Part shown: piece after piece, positions 29,056 through 38,562 of the stretch
How positions within the stretch are numbered: the stretch's first letter is position 1
Layout of the letters: every line of letters starts with the position of its first letter
Assembly (NCBI GenBank): GCA_002340325.1
Contig: DDLV01000108.1
Span: 1-64,000 of the forward strand
DNA from: Glaciecola sp. UBA2563
GTDB lineage: Bacteria; Pseudomonadota; Gammaproteobacteria; Enterobacterales; Alteromonadaceae
Reading direction: 5' to 3'
DNA: 64,000 nucleotides
The notes under the pieces: generated by a model
Told to the model about the DNA's origin: nothing
Database searches by the model: none
The model's input: the letters and a program-made list of their open reading frames with translations, nothing else
Position numbers and translations under genes: made by a program

Positions 29056-30901
29056 ACTTAATTCGAGTTGCCGAAATATACGTCAGCTCCCAACGCAACT
29101 TGCTAACCAGATTGCTGCTGGAGAGGTCGTTGAACGTCCTGCTTCTGTTGTCAAAGAGCTGATCGAAAACTGCATAGACGCAAATGCTTCCAAAATAGTT
29201 ATTGAGATTGAAGCAGGCGGCCATAAAAAGATTTGCATCAGAGACAACGGTGACGGTATCGCAAAAGAAGATATCGGCTTAGCCCTATCCCAGCATGCGA
29301 CAAGTAAAGTTTACGATTTAGATGAGCTTGAGAACATCTCAACAATGGGCTTTAGGGGAGAAGCACTTGCCAGTATAGCTTCTGTAAGCCGACTTACTCT
29401 GACCTCAAAACCTGTTCAACAGGATAGCGCGTGGCAGGTTAATACAGAGAGGTATGAAAAGCATTTAGATATTCAACCAGCTGCACATCCCAATGGAACA
29501 TCTGTAGAAGTTGTCGATTTATTTTTTAATACTCCGGCAAGGAGACGCTTTTTACGCGCGCCAAAGACTGAATTCCAACACATTGAAAAAGTCGTGAAGT
29601 GCATTGCATTGGCACATCCTGCAATATCATTTGACTTAATTCACAATGGCAAGACGACTCTTAGGCTATTCAAATCAAGTACTTACGAACGTATTCAGAA
29701 GGTTTTTAAGCAATCTGTCAATCGAAACTTGTTACCGTTTGATTACGCGAGTCCGAATCTAAAGCTGAATGGATGGATCAGTGAAGTTGGTTTTGGCGCA
29801 GATACCAATGAGAATCAGTTTTTATTTATTAATCATAGAGTAATGAAAGATAAGCTGCTAATCCATGCGATCAGGCAAGCTTATGAGGGAATGATACCAT
29901 CCGCAAAATACCCTTGTTTTGCAGTGTTTCTCACCATGGAACCCAGCCAATTCGATGTTAATGTGCATCCGGCCAAACACGAGGTGCGGTTTCATGAAGC
30001 AAGGAATGTTCATGATGCAGTTTATCGAGCCGTTGATAATACATTATTGAACTCGATAAAAAATGAATCATCTGCAGAATTGAATGCAAACCGTGAATCG
30101 CTTGAAGTTGCTGAGAGTGCAAAGAATCTGTCAAAAACGCTTGGAAACCATTACGAATCTACTCACAGTTACATTATCAAACCAGAAGCAATCACTCGCC
30201 CAGCAAAAGTTGACCCGCCTCGAGATGACCTGCACGTATTAAATGCGTCTTCGAATAATGCTGCGGGGATTTCAGTCAATCGAGTCCCTCCCTATCAAAA
30301 TAAGATTCAAAACAACGCTACGACTCAAAATCACGCGAGGTCTCAAAGCGCGAAAAGTATTCATCAAACGCTGTCAAACATGCATGAATTATCGAGTTCA
30401 ACAATAACGGAAATACCCGTAGTTTGTATTGGTAATCATACAATTTTTAAAATCGAAGAAGTTGTCTATAAACAAGCAAACGATCAGTTAGCTTATAGTT
30501 TTTTATGCGAGAGCAATTCGGACAGTGAGCGTGAATTGATAACGCAACCACTCCTTATGCCGGTGACAGTGAAATCCGAGAGCATCAACTCTCAATTTAC
30601 AACAATAATGAATCAAAGTGGTTTTGATGTTCAATACCGCAGTGGAAAGCTTGTACTTTTGCAGGTACCGGCAAATCTAAAGCACCTGCCTTGGACAGGT
30701 ATTTTCGCCAAAATTACGCAGCAGAATGGTATTAGCTCGCCAGAAAATGCATATAAGGCAATCGCGGCCGCTTGGTGTGTCCAGATAACGGTGAGTGAGA
30801 ATATTGTAAAGTACTGGCTAAGTAGGTTCGATAAAGGCAAATCACACTGGCTTGAAGGTGCTTCGGTCATTACAGAAGATTCTCTACAAGGATTATGTTG
30901 A
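29048..30901 (+). CDS. mutL: DNA mismatch repair protein MutL
   Basis: 617 residues from a GTG inside the end of amiB. GHKL ATPase: general base Glu37 and metal Asn41 in VVKELIENCIDANA, Asp66 in RDNGDGI, and the lid motif GFRGEALASI (101-110). A low-complexity linker (about 340-430) leads to the C-terminal dimerisation domain. The DQHAxxER endonuclease motif is absent, so this MutL relies on a separate nicking enzyme such as MutH, as in E. coli, Vibrio and Alteromonas relatives. The stop overlaps miaA by seven bases. Confidence 0.97.
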   Translation: MPELNSSCRNIRQLPTQLANQIAAGEVVERPASVVKELIENCIDANASKIVIEIEAGGHKKICIRDNGDGIAKEDIGLALSQHATSKVYDLDELENISTMGFRGEALASIASVSRLTLTSKPVQQDSAWQVNTERYEKHLDIQPAAHPNGTSVEVVDLFFNTPARRRFLRAPKTEFQHIEKVVKCIALAHPAISFDLIHNGKTTLRLFKSSTYERIQKVFKQSVNRNLLPFDYASPNLKLNGWISEVGFGADTNENQFLFINHRVMKDKLLIHAIRQAYEGMIPSAKYPCFAVFLTMEPSQFDVNVHPAKHEVRFHEARNVHDAVYRAVDNTLLNSIKNESSAELNANRESLEVAESAKNLSKTLGNHYESTHSYIIKPEAITRPAKVDPPRDDLHVLNASSNNAAGISVNRVPPYQNKIQNNATTQNHARSQSAKSIHQTLSNMHELSSSTITEIPVVCIGNHTIFKIEEVVYKQANDQLAYSFLCESNSDSERELITQPLLMPVTVKSESINSQFTTIMNQSGFDVQYRSGKLVLLQVPANLKHLPWTGIFAKITQQNGISSPENAYKAIAAAWCVQITVSENIVKYWLSRFDKGKSHWLEGASVITEDSLQGLC

Positions 30902-31824
30902 GTAAGCCAATAGTAATTTCGTTAATGGGGCCTACAGCATCTGGTAAGACAGCATTGTCTATAGCATTGGCCAGGGCTATTAACGGCGAAATCATTAGTG
31001 TTGACTCTGCGTTAGTATATCAAAATATGGATATCGGTACCGCAAAACCAACCACAGAAGAACGTCAAGGCATTCCTCACTGGTTAATTGATATAAGAAC
31101 GCCAGAGCAAAGCTACTCTGTCGCTGACTTCATAGTTGATGCTAATGATAAAGTTCGAGATATTTTGAACCGCGGAAAAGTTCCCATACTTGTTGGCGGG
31201 ACCATGCTTTATTTTAATGCGTTAATTAATGGCATTTCAAATATCCCATCAAGTGATGACGCAACAAGATTAATGGTTAGAAATGAGATATCACAAAATG
31301 GTTTGACGACGATTTATGACAAACTATCTTCAATCGATCCATCTATTATTGGCCGAATTCATCAAAACGATAAACAGCGTTTGACCAGAGCGTATGAGGT
31401 CTATCTAGCGACGGGAAAGACCTTGAGTTATTGGCAGTCTCAAAAACGTCCCGGTCTTGCCTATCTTCCAATACAGTTCTCCTTGCTGCCGCAAAACCGC
31501 GATAAATTACATCAAGATATTGCGGCTAGGTTTGATGAAATGCTAGATCAGGGCTTTGTCGAAGAAGTTAAATTTTTGTTACATACGTACCGTCTAAATC
31601 CAGATCTGTCTTCCATGCGTACTGTAGGATATAGACAAGCGTATGCATATCTAAGGAATGAGGATGATCTCAATAGCATGCGCGACAAGGCAATTGCGGC
31701 TACCAGACAACTTGCAAAGCGGCAATTTACTTGGCTGAGAGGATGGCCAGATGTCAATGAACTTATCGCTGGTGACGAAAACAATCTCTGGCGAATCATT
31801 GAAAAAAGTGGTGCAACTTGTTAA
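30895..31824 (+). CDS. miaA: tRNA dimethylallyltransferase
   Basis: 309 residues. Adds the dimethylallyl group to A37 of UNN-decoding tRNAs. P-loop GPTASGKT (12-19), the DMAPP/tRNA site with ISVDSALVYQNMDIGTAKPT, and the tRNA-binding block QNDKQRLTRAYEVYLATGK are all present; RQLAKRQFTWLR closes the protein. Overlaps mutL by seven bases; about 140 AT-rich bases separate it from hfq and probably hold the hfq promoter, since hfq is commonly transcribed from its own start as well. Confidence 0.98.
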   Translation: MLSKPIVISLMGPTASGKTALSIALARAINGEIISVDSALVYQNMDIGTAKPTTEERQGIPHWLIDIRTPEQSYSVADFIVDANDKVRDILNRGKVPILVGGTMLYFNALINGISNIPSSDDATRLMVRNEISQNGLTTIYDKLSSIDPSIIGRIHQNDKQRLTRAYEVYLATGKTLSYWQSQKRPGLAYLPIQFSLLPQNRDKLHQDIAARFDEMLDQGFVEEVKFLLHTYRLNPDLSSMRTVGYRQAYAYLRNEDDLNSMRDKAIAATRQLAKRQFTWLRGWPDVNELIAGDENNLWRIIEKSGATC

Positions 31825-31966
31825 AGCTTTGGTGTAAACTCAAATTTTAGTTTAGCGATACCCATTAACGAAACACTAACCCTGAACAAAAATCATACAA
31901 TTACAATTATAAAAAGATTTTAAAATAACAAGACGATAATAATAAGACTATAATTAAGGATGTGTA

Positions 31967-32215
31967 ATGGCAAAAGGTCAGTCTCTACAAGACCCGTTTT
32001 TAAACGCACTCAGGAAAGAGCGCATTCCCGTTTCAATTTACCTCGTCAATGGCATCAAGTTACAAGGGCAAGTGGAATCCTTTGACCAGTTTGTCGTTCT
32101 TCTCAAGAATACTGTTAGCCAAATGGTATATAAGCACGCCATTTCGACTGTTGTGCCATCACGCGCAATAACAATGCCGACCAATCATGGTGAAACAGAC
32201 GGAAATCAAGACTAG
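31967..32215 (+). CDS. hfq: RNA chaperone Hfq
   Basis: 82 residues. Sm1 motif with [20 protein letters not shown] and Sm2 with [12 protein letters not shown]; the opening [18 protein letters not shown] is the standard Hfq N-terminus with Gln8-type proximal-face residues. The disordered tail after the Sm core is short (about 15 residues, against about 35 in E. coli). Hexameric matchmaker for sRNA-mRNA pairing. A ribosome site (AAGGA) stands eight bases before the ATG; hflX follows after 15 bases. Confidence 0.98.
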   Translation: MAKGQSLQDPFLNALRKERIPVSIYLVNGIKLQGQVESFDQFVVLLKNTVSQMVYKHAISTVVPSRAITMPTNHGETDGNQD

Positions 32216-32230
32216 TTTTGGAGTTACTCT

Positions 32231-33517
32231 TTGTTTGAGCGTTATGAAACCGGTGAAAATGCAATACTGGTTCATGTTGATTTTTCTGATGAGTTAAACA
32301 AAGAAGATATACAGGAATTGCAAATGCTCGTCTCTTCGGCGGGTGTGAATCAATTAACGCTTCTTACTGCTAAGCGCTCTTCACCTCATGCAAAATTCTT
32401 CGTCGGGACGGGTAAAGTCGAAGAAATCTCAGAAGCGGTTAAGGCGCTCTGCGCAGATGTCGTGATTTTTAATCACGCGCTATCACCTTCTCAAGAGCGT
32501 AATATTGAATCGGTTATTCAATGTCGAGTGTTAGACAGAACGTCCTTAATTTTGGATATCTTTGCACAACGGGCTCGAACGCATGAAGGTAAACTACAAG
32601 TTGAACTTGCTCAGCTCAGGCATTTATCTACCCGCCTGATTCGAGGATGGACGCATCTAGAACGTCAGAAAGGCGGGATTGGCTTGCGCGGCCCCGGTGA
32701 AACTCAGCTCGAGACAGACAGACGGCTACTTCGTGGCAGAATTAAGTCAATTTTGCGCAGGTTAGAGCGTGTTCACAAACAGCGAGAGCAAGGTAGAAGG
32801 GCGCGTAAAAGAGCCGAAATTCCTTCACTGTCGCTCGTTGGCTATACAAATGCTGGGAAATCGACATTGTTTAACACGATGACAAAAGCAGACGTATATG
32901 CAGCCGATCAACTGTTTGCAACACTAGATCCAACCCTTCGTAAGATTGAGTTAGACGATGTAGGGCCGGTAATTCTCGCCGATACTGTTGGGTTCATCAG
33001 ACACCTTCCGCATGATTTGGTTGCCGCGTTCAAGGCGACTTTGCTTGAAACAAAAGAAGCGGATTTGTTGCTTCATGTCGTCGATTACTCCGATCAACAA
33101 TTTGCTAATAATACGGATCAGGTAAACGCTGTGTTAGAAGAAATAGAAGCGTCCGACGTCCCGCAGCTAATAATTTGTAATAAAATTGATAGAATGTCGG
33201 AGGTCGAGCCTCGTATCGACTATGACCAAGAAAACAAGCCCATCCGTGTTTGGATTTCAGCTCAAAAAGAACAAGGTATTGAATTACTAAAAAAAGCCCT
33301 TACTGAACGATTAAGACAGAGCATGGTCAATTATGATTTGTGTGTTCCTGCTGGCGACGGCAAAGTGCGAGGGCTGTTGTTTGAGCAAAATTGCATCAAG
33401 CGGCAAGCATATAGCGACGAAGGTGAATGGCTTGTTACAGTGACACTTCCTACAACAGATTGGCATAGGTTGGATAAAAAAGTAGAAAACCGATTAAGCC
33501 AATATGTCATTAATTAA
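32231..33517 (+). CDS. hflX: GTPase HflX, ribosome rescue/splitting factor
   Basis: 428 residues from a TTG codon; the translated start MFERYETGENAILVHVDFSD aligns with the start of E. coli HflX, which supports TTG. The N-terminal subdomain carries KFFVGTGKVEEI and LSPSQERNIE; the linker has the near-invariant GGIGLRGPGETQLETDRR; the G domain has GYTNAGKST (P-loop), ADTVGFI and NKID. HflX splits stalled 70S ribosomes under stress. Terminal part of the hfq-hflX pair; a 137-base gap with a hairpin precedes hflK. Confidence 0.97.
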   Translation: MFERYETGENAILVHVDFSDELNKEDIQELQMLVSSAGVNQLTLLTAKRSSPHAKFFVGTGKVEEISEAVKALCADVVIFNHALSPSQERNIESVIQCRVLDRTSLILDIFAQRARTHEGKLQVELAQLRHLSTRLIRGWTHLERQKGGIGLRGPGETQLETDRRLLRGRIKSILRRLERVHKQREQGRRARKRAEIPSLSLVGYTNAGKSTLFNTMTKADVYAADQLFATLDPTLRKIELDDVGPVILADTVGFIRHLPHDLVAAFKATLLETKEADLLLHVVDYSDQQFANNTDQVNAVLEEIEASDVPQLIICNKIDRMSEVEPRIDYDQENKPIRVWISAQKEQGIELLKKALTERLRQSMVNYDLCVPAGDGKVRGLLFEQNCIKRQAYSDEGEWLVTVTLPTTDWHRLDKKVENRLSQYVIN

Positions 33518-33571
33518 TTTTCTGTTCTATCTTTTACGTAAGCAGCAGATTCTTTTATAACCGAATGTTTA

Positions 33572-33610
33572 CAGTTTTCTTAAAACGATACAAAACTGAT
33601 ACCAGTTTTG
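33572..33610 (+). promoter_or_regulatory. alternative hairpins between hflX and hflK
   Basis: Three segments lie in order: CAGTTTT (33572-33578), CAAAACTG (33591-33598) and CAGTTTTG (33603-33610). The middle one can pair with the first (13-base loop) or, more strongly, with the third (8 bp, 4-base loop), so the two hairpins exclude each other. No T-run follows the second hairpin, so it is not a plain terminator. Pairing is seen; a regulatory role is inferred. Confidence 0.4.
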
Positions 33611-33654
33611 GTGAGTATATAACCTGTTAACGAAATATATTGGAGTGAAGATAT

Positions 33655-34797
33655 ATGGCTTGGAACGAGCCTGGTGGTAGCAATAATAAAGACCCTTGGA
33701 AAAACAGAAGCGGAAATGATCAAGGTCCTCCCGACTTAGATGATGTCTTAAAAAATCTGTTTGGAAAATTCGGTAAAGGCGGTTCATCTGGTGGCGGCAC
33801 AAACCTGAGTGGGAAAGGGTTTATGTATATCGCAATTGTGGCGTTTGTTATTTACGCGCTGAGCGGTTTTTACACCATTAAGGAAGCTGAAAAAGGTGTC
33901 CTCCTTAGATTCGGTGAATTTAATGGTTTAGTTGACCCAGGTCTTAACTGGAAACTGACATTTATCGATCAGGTCATGCCGGTCAACGTGCAAGAAATCA
34001 GCTCACTCTCTTCCAGGGGAGCCATGTTAACAGAAGACGAAAACATGGTGAGTGTTGAAATGGAAGTTCAATTCAGAGTCGTCGATCCCTATCGCTGGGT
34101 TTACGCGGTGATAGACCCACGAACCTCGTTAAGCCAAGCCTTCGACAGTGCAATTCGTTACGTTATCGGCCATTCAACCATGGATGATATCTTAACGGGC
34201 GGTCGTGAAGTGATCAGAGCTCGGGTAGAAGAAGAGTTACAAGCCATCGTTGCACCATACGAAATGGGTGTAGCTGTCGTTGGTCTTAACTTCTCTAACT
34301 CAAGACCTCCAGAGGAAGTGAGAGCTGCGTTTGACGATGCAATTGCTGCGCAAGAGGACCAGGAACGTTTTATTCAAGAAGCCGAAGCCTATGCTCGTGA
34401 GCGAGAGCCCGCAGCGCGCGGTGAAGTTAATCGCATTAACGAAGAAGCCCAAGCGTACAAAGAGCAAATCATCTTGGAAGCACAGGGTGAGGTTGCTAGA
34501 TTTGAGGAGTTGTTACCACAATTTGAAGCTGCGCCGGAAGTCACCAGACAGCGGATATATATCGAGACAATGGAGCAGGTATTCAATAATACCAGCAAGG
34601 TTATGGTAGATACGCAAGGCTCAGGTAACTTAATGTTCTTGCCATTGGATCAAATTATGAGGCAATCAAATACGCAAACTGACTTGCAGGACATTACTAA
34701 CAGCCGTCTTCAAGAAATACTTAATGATCGAAACAGCGCAAACACGCGAGACAATAACAATGTTCGCGGCTCATCCGTGCGCCAAGGGAGGAATTAG
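33655..34797 (+). CDS. hflK: FtsH protease modulator HflK
   Basis: 380 residues. A Gly/Asn-rich cytoplasmic N-terminus (WNEPGGSNNKDPW), one transmembrane helix (about 57-76), then the SPFH/prohibitin domain facing the periplasm (VLLRFGEFNGLVDPGLNWK, later FSNSRPPEEVRAAFDDAIAA) and a coiled-coil rich segment (about 225-300). HflK and HflC form the cage around the membrane protease FtsH and restrain its activity. Start ATG preceded by TTGGAGTGAAG. hflC starts three bases after the stop. Confidence 0.97.
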   Translation: MAWNEPGGSNNKDPWKNRSGNDQGPPDLDDVLKNLFGKFGKGGSSGGGTNLSGKGFMYIAIVAFVIYALSGFYTIKEAEKGVLLRFGEFNGLVDPGLNWKLTFIDQVMPVNVQEISSLSSRGAMLTEDENMVSVEMEVQFRVVDPYRWVYAVIDPRTSLSQAFDSAIRYVIGHSTMDDILTGGREVIRARVEEELQAIVAPYEMGVAVVGLNFSNSRPPEEVRAAFDDAIAAQEDQERFIQEAEAYAREREPAARGEVNRINEEAQAYKEQIILEAQGEVARFEELLPQFEAAPEVTRQRIYIETMEQVFNNTSKVMVDTQGSGNLMFLPLDQIMRQSNTQTDLQDITNSRLQEILNDRNSANTRDNNNVRGSSVRQGRN

Positions 34798-34800
34798 CAT

Positions 34801-35682
34801 ATGAAAGCTCTAGGCGCTATTGCACTAGCGATATTTATCGTGTTGGGCATAAGTTCTCTTTTTATTGTGTCAGAAGGGACCAGATCAATTGTCATTTTAT
34901 TCGGTAAGGTGAATATGGACTCGGACGGCCAACCTGTTGTCTATGAGCCGGGACTTCACTTGAAGGTGCCGTTGTTCGCACGAGTACAAAAGCTCGATGC
35001 TCGTATCCAAACCCTTGATGAAAGAGCTGACCGATTTGTAACAAGCGAAAAAGAAGACCTTATCGTCGATTCTTATGTGAAGTGGAAAATAACGGACTTC
35101 GCACGCTACTATCTGTCAACTGGCGGCAATAAGGCGCAGGCAGAAACGTTATTAAAGCAGCGTGTGACCAACGGATTGAGAGCGGAGTTTGGTACTCGAA
35201 CTATTAACCAGATTGTATCTGGAGAACGTTCTGAACTCATGGATGATGCGCTGCGTCAAGCGGGCGGAAGTTCAGACCAATTGGGCATCGAAATTCTGGA
35301 TGTTAGAGTTAAACAGATTAACTTACCGACAGAAATCAGTAATAACATCTTTAATCGTATGCGCGCTGAGCGGGACGCGGCTGCTAGAGAATACCGTTCG
35401 AAAGGGCAGGAGCAAGCCGAAATCATTCGTGCAAATATAGATGCAAAAATTACGGTTATGCTTGCAGATGCGCAAAGAAACGCGAGGCAACTCAAAGGTG
35501 AAGGTGATGCGCTTGCTGCGCAAATCTATGCACAAACCTACAATAAAAACCCTGAATTTTATAGTTTCTTGAGAAGTATGGATGCATATCGCCAAAGCTT
35601 TTCAAACAAATCTGACATTCTTGTGATTGAGCCGAACAGCGATTTCTTCCGCTACATGAAAGAGTCTTCTGGCGCACAATAG
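34801..35682 (+). CDS. hflC: FtsH protease modulator HflC
   Basis: 293 residues. N-terminal transmembrane anchor (about 4-22), SPFH domain with IVILFGKV and EPGLHLKVPLFARVQKLDAR, then QINLPTEISNNIFNRMRAER and a long helix. Partner of HflK encoded directly upstream (3-base gap, ribosome site AGGAGG-like within the end of hflK). Ends 15 bases before a strong terminator, which closes the long nnr-hflC region. Confidence 0.97.
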   Translation: MKALGAIALAIFIVLGISSLFIVSEGTRSIVILFGKVNMDSDGQPVVYEPGLHLKVPLFARVQKLDARIQTLDERADRFVTSEKEDLIVDSYVKWKITDFARYYLSTGGNKAQAETLLKQRVTNGLRAEFGTRTINQIVSGERSELMDDALRQAGGSSDQLGIEILDVRVKQINLPTEISNNIFNRMRAERDAAAREYRSKGQEQAEIIRANIDAKITVMLADAQRNARQLKGEGDALAAQIYAQTYNKNPEFYSFLRSMDAYRQSFSNKSDILVIEPNSDFFRYMKESSGAQ

Positions 35683-35696
35683 CTGATTACTTTATT

Positions 35697-35735
35697 AAAA
35701 GCGTCATTAGTATTCACATACTGATGACGCTTTTT
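35697..35735 (+). terminator. intrinsic terminator after hflC
   Basis: AAAAGCGTCAT (35697-35707) and AGTAT pair with ATACT and ATGACGCTTTT around the loop TCAC, giving a stem of about 17 bp with one T-G wobble, followed by T residues. Confidence 0.92.
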
Positions 35736-35765
35736 CATTAGGTTTAACCAAAAAGGACCCAAATA

Positions 35766-37373
35766 TTGCCAACCGATGCTAATTCCAAAACGATGAATAA
35801 TGGCCAGGAACCTTCATCAAACTCTGGTTGGTTTTCTAGGTTTTTAGCTGCTGTTGAATGGCTTGGCAATTTACTTCCTCATCCCATTACGCTTTTTGCA
35901 AGCCTTGCCCTTTTTATTGTTGTGCTCAGCGGTATTCTCGGATATTTCGAAGTATCAGTCCTTGACCCAAGACCCGAAGGCGCGAAAGGTAGAGAGGCTG
36001 ATGGCATTATTGAAGTAATTTCACTAATGAATGCTGAAGGCCTTCAGCGCATCGTAATGGAATTGGTAACTAACTTTACGGGATTTGCACCGTTAGGGAC
36101 GGTACTTGTTGCGCTTCTAGGCGTGTCTGTTGCTGAGCATTCTGGCTTGCTGAGTACGGTTATGCGCGCAATGGTCATGAATGCATCCAGAACCGCCGTG
36201 ACCGTCGTTGTGGTTTTTGCCGGTGTTGTTTCAAACACTGCTTCCGAACTTGGTTACGTCGTGCTGATACCATTGGCAGCGATGATATTTCATAGTCTAG
36301 GCAGGCATCCTCTCGCTGGACTCGCAGCTGCTTTTGCAGGTGTTTCGGCAGGCTACAGCGCCAATTTACTTCTTGGCACTGTTGACCCGTTGCTTTCAGG
36401 GATTACGCAAGACGCTGCTCGTATGATAGATCCTGATTATGTGGTAGGGCCTGAAGTAAATTGGTTCTTTATGATTGGCAGTACATTTCTAGTTGCGGTC
36501 ATGGGGGCTATCGTCACTGAGAAAATTGTTGAGCCAAGATTAGGCGTTTACGACCCCTCAGAAGCGTCTATCGATTTAGGGGCACAGAAAATAGATGCAC
36601 CTACACCACAAGAAATTAAAGCCATGAAATGGGCTGGCTTTAGCTTTGTTTTTGTTTGTGTGTTATTGGCACTGACAATTGTTCCTGAAAATGGAATTTT
36701 GAGGAATCCAGAAACGGGCGAAGTGGCTGGCAGCCCCTTTTTAAAAGGTATCGTGGCATTTATTTTCGTTACATTCGCCATTCCCGGATTTGTCTATGGC
36801 CGAGTCGCTGGGACGATGAAAAACGATAAGGACATCATTGACGCCATGGCAAAAAGTATGAGCTCAATGGGCTTATACATCACGTTGGTGTTCTTTGCAG
36901 CGCAGTTCGTAGCGTTCTTTAAATGGACCAATTTAGGAACAGTGTTGGCGGTTAAAGGTGCGGCATTTTTACAAGCAACAGGCTTGGATGGGCCTGAGGT
37001 TTTTGTTCTATTTATAATGATGTGCGGCGTTGTTAACTTGTCTCTCGGCAGTGCATCGGCGCAATGGGCGGTGACTGCACCAATCTTTGTCCCTATGCTA
37101 ATGCTGATAGGATTTGCGCCTGAAACTATTCAAGCTGCCTATCGTATTGGCGACTCTGTGACCAACGTTATTTCTCCAATGATGAGTTACTTTGGGTTGA
37201 TTCTTGCCATAGCCGCCAGATACAAAAAAGACATTGGAATGGGGACACTGATAGCAACAATGTTGCCTTACACTATGGTATTTATTGTGGGTTGGACTAT
37301 ATTCTTTTACGTGTGGGTATTTGTCATCGGAATGCCGGTTGGGCCAGGGGCGGCAACATATTATCAACCATAG
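35766..37373 (+). CDS. AbgT-family transporter
   Basis: 535 residues with about a dozen hydrophobic helices. Start is TTG at 35766, eight bases after AGGA; an internal ATG (35793) lacks a ribosome site. Family marks: WFSRFLAAVEWLGNLLPHPI at the N-terminus, SAGYSANLLLGTVDPLLSG in the first hairpin region, and MCGVVNLSLGSASAQWAVTA near the end. AbgT proteins import p-aminobenzoyl-glutamate in E. coli; relatives such as MtrF and YdaH export sulfonamide antimetabolites. Which direction applies here cannot be told. Single gene between a terminator and hemH. With folE and folM elsewhere in the window it adds to a folate-related theme, but that is not linkage. Confidence 0.92.
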   Translation: MPTDANSKTMNNGQEPSSNSGWFSRFLAAVEWLGNLLPHPITLFASLALFIVVLSGILGYFEVSVLDPRPEGAKGREADGIIEVISLMNAEGLQRIVMELVTNFTGFAPLGTVLVALLGVSVAEHSGLLSTVMRAMVMNASRTAVTVVVVFAGVVSNTASELGYVVLIPLAAMIFHSLGRHPLAGLAAAFAGVSAGYSANLLLGTVDPLLSGITQDAARMIDPDYVVGPEVNWFFMIGSTFLVAVMGAIVTEKIVEPRLGVYDPSEASIDLGAQKIDAPTPQEIKAMKWAGFSFVFVCVLLALTIVPENGILRNPETGEVAGSPFLKGIVAFIFVTFAIPGFVYGRVAGTMKNDKDIIDAMAKSMSSMGLYITLVFFAAQFVAFFKWTNLGTVLAVKGAAFLQATGLDGPEVFVLFIMMCGVVNLSLGSASAQWAVTAPIFVPMLMLIGFAPETIQAAYRIGDSVTNVISPMMSYFGLILAIAARYKKDIGMGTLIATMLPYTMVFIVGWTIFFYVWVFVIGMPVGPGAATYYQP

Positions 37374-37457
37374 TTATTGACGCTCGCAATCCTCTAGTGC
37401 GCAGCAAATAATTTAATTTAATCTTAAATGCAATCAACTAGCGTAATTAAGGTACGT

Positions 37458-37493
37458 ATGTCAAAAAACCTCTCAATATTTCATGAAGTATAA
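37458..37493 (+). promoter_or_regulatory. 11-codon upstream reading frame overlapping the hemH start
   Basis: ATG at 37458, five bases after AAGG, opens a frame encoding MSKNLSIFHEV and stopping at 37491-37493. The hemH ATG (37483) lies inside its last codons in another frame and has no ribosome site of its own, and no earlier start exists in the hemH frame. The arrangement fits translational coupling or a regulatory leader peptide. Confidence 0.5.
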
Positions 37494-38562
37494 GTCTCAG
37501 CTTGAGTTTACCCACAAGCAACCAGATAAGATTGGCGTGCTTATTACAAACTTAGGCACGCCAAAAGCGCCTACTAAACAGGCGCTTAAGCCCTACCTAA
37601 AAGAATTCTTATCTGACCCCAGAGTCGTTGAATTCCCAAGATTTTTATGGTGGTTTATTCTCAACGGCATTATTTTGAATATTCGTCCCAAACGCTCTGC
37701 AGCAGCATATCAAACGGTATGGACGGAACAGGGCTCACCGCTTTTACTGCATACCAAAAACCAATGTGAAGGTATAGAAGCCCGTATAAAGGCTGAATAT
37801 GGCGATACTGTCATTATTGATTATGCGATGCGATATGGCGAGCCATCTATACATTCAGCAATTGACAATTTGCTGAATAAAGGTGCTCGAAAGCTCTTTG
37901 TTTTGCCGCTTTACCCGCAGTATTGCGCCTCGACGACAGGCTCAACTTTTGATGCACTTGCTTCAGATTTCAAAAAGCGTAGATGGTTGCCTGAGCTGCG
38001 GTTTTTAAATCACTACTGCGATAATGAGGCTTACATTGATTGTTTGGCGACCAAAATAGAGAATCATTGGGAAAAACACGGAAGGGCAGAGAGGCTGGTA
38101 CTTTCGTATCACGGGATCCCAAAGCGATATTTGATGAATGGTGACCCTTATCATTGCCAATGCCACAAGACCTCTCGATTGGTCGCTCGAAAGCTTGGCT
38201 TAACTGAGCACGATTATGTAACCACTTTTCAATCGCGGTTCGGCAGAGAGGAATGGCTTAAACCGTACACTGATGAAACATTAAAATCACTGCCGAAACA
38301 AGGTGTAAGCAGTATCCAAGTGTGCTGTCCTGGTTTTTCGTCTGATTGTTTAGAAACAATAGAAGAAATTGGTGAAGAAAATAAAGAGTATTTCTTGGAA
38401 AATGGTGGAGAAAGGTTCGAATACATCGAGGCACTTAACAGTGATCCGCAACACTTAGATATGTTGTCAGATTTAGTTATCAATAATATTAAAGACTGGA
38501 AAATGGATAACGATATCGAGCTTCGAGAAGCATTGGCAAACGTGATGGGCGCAGAGAAGTGA
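37483..38562 (+). CDS. hemH: ferrochelatase
   Basis: 359 residues. Inserts Fe2+ into protoporphyrin IX, the last step of haem synthesis. Marks: IGVLITNLGTPKAPT, LPLYPQYCASTTGSTFDA, VLSYHGIPKRYL with the metal-site His, and the block CCPGFSSDCLETIEEI with its Glu. C-terminal extension of about 25 residues beyond the core. No [2Fe-2S] cysteine cluster is obvious at the tail. Start is poorly supported by a ribosome site, and a short upstream frame overlaps it. Stop overlaps the GTG of the next gene (GTGA). Confidence 0.97.
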   Translation: MKYKSQLEFTHKQPDKIGVLITNLGTPKAPTKQALKPYLKEFLSDPRVVEFPRFLWWFILNGIILNIRPKRSAAAYQTVWTEQGSPLLLHTKNQCEGIEARIKAEYGDTVIIDYAMRYGEPSIHSAIDNLLNKGARKLFVLPLYPQYCASTTGSTFDALASDFKKRRWLPELRFLNHYCDNEAYIDCLATKIENHWEKHGRAERLVLSYHGIPKRYLMNGDPYHCQCHKTSRLVARKLGLTEHDYVTTFQSRFGREEWLKPYTDETLKSLPKQGVSSIQVCCPGFSSDCLETIEEIGEENKEYFLENGGERFEYIEALNSDPQHLDMLSDLVINNIKDWKMDNDIELREALANVMGAEK

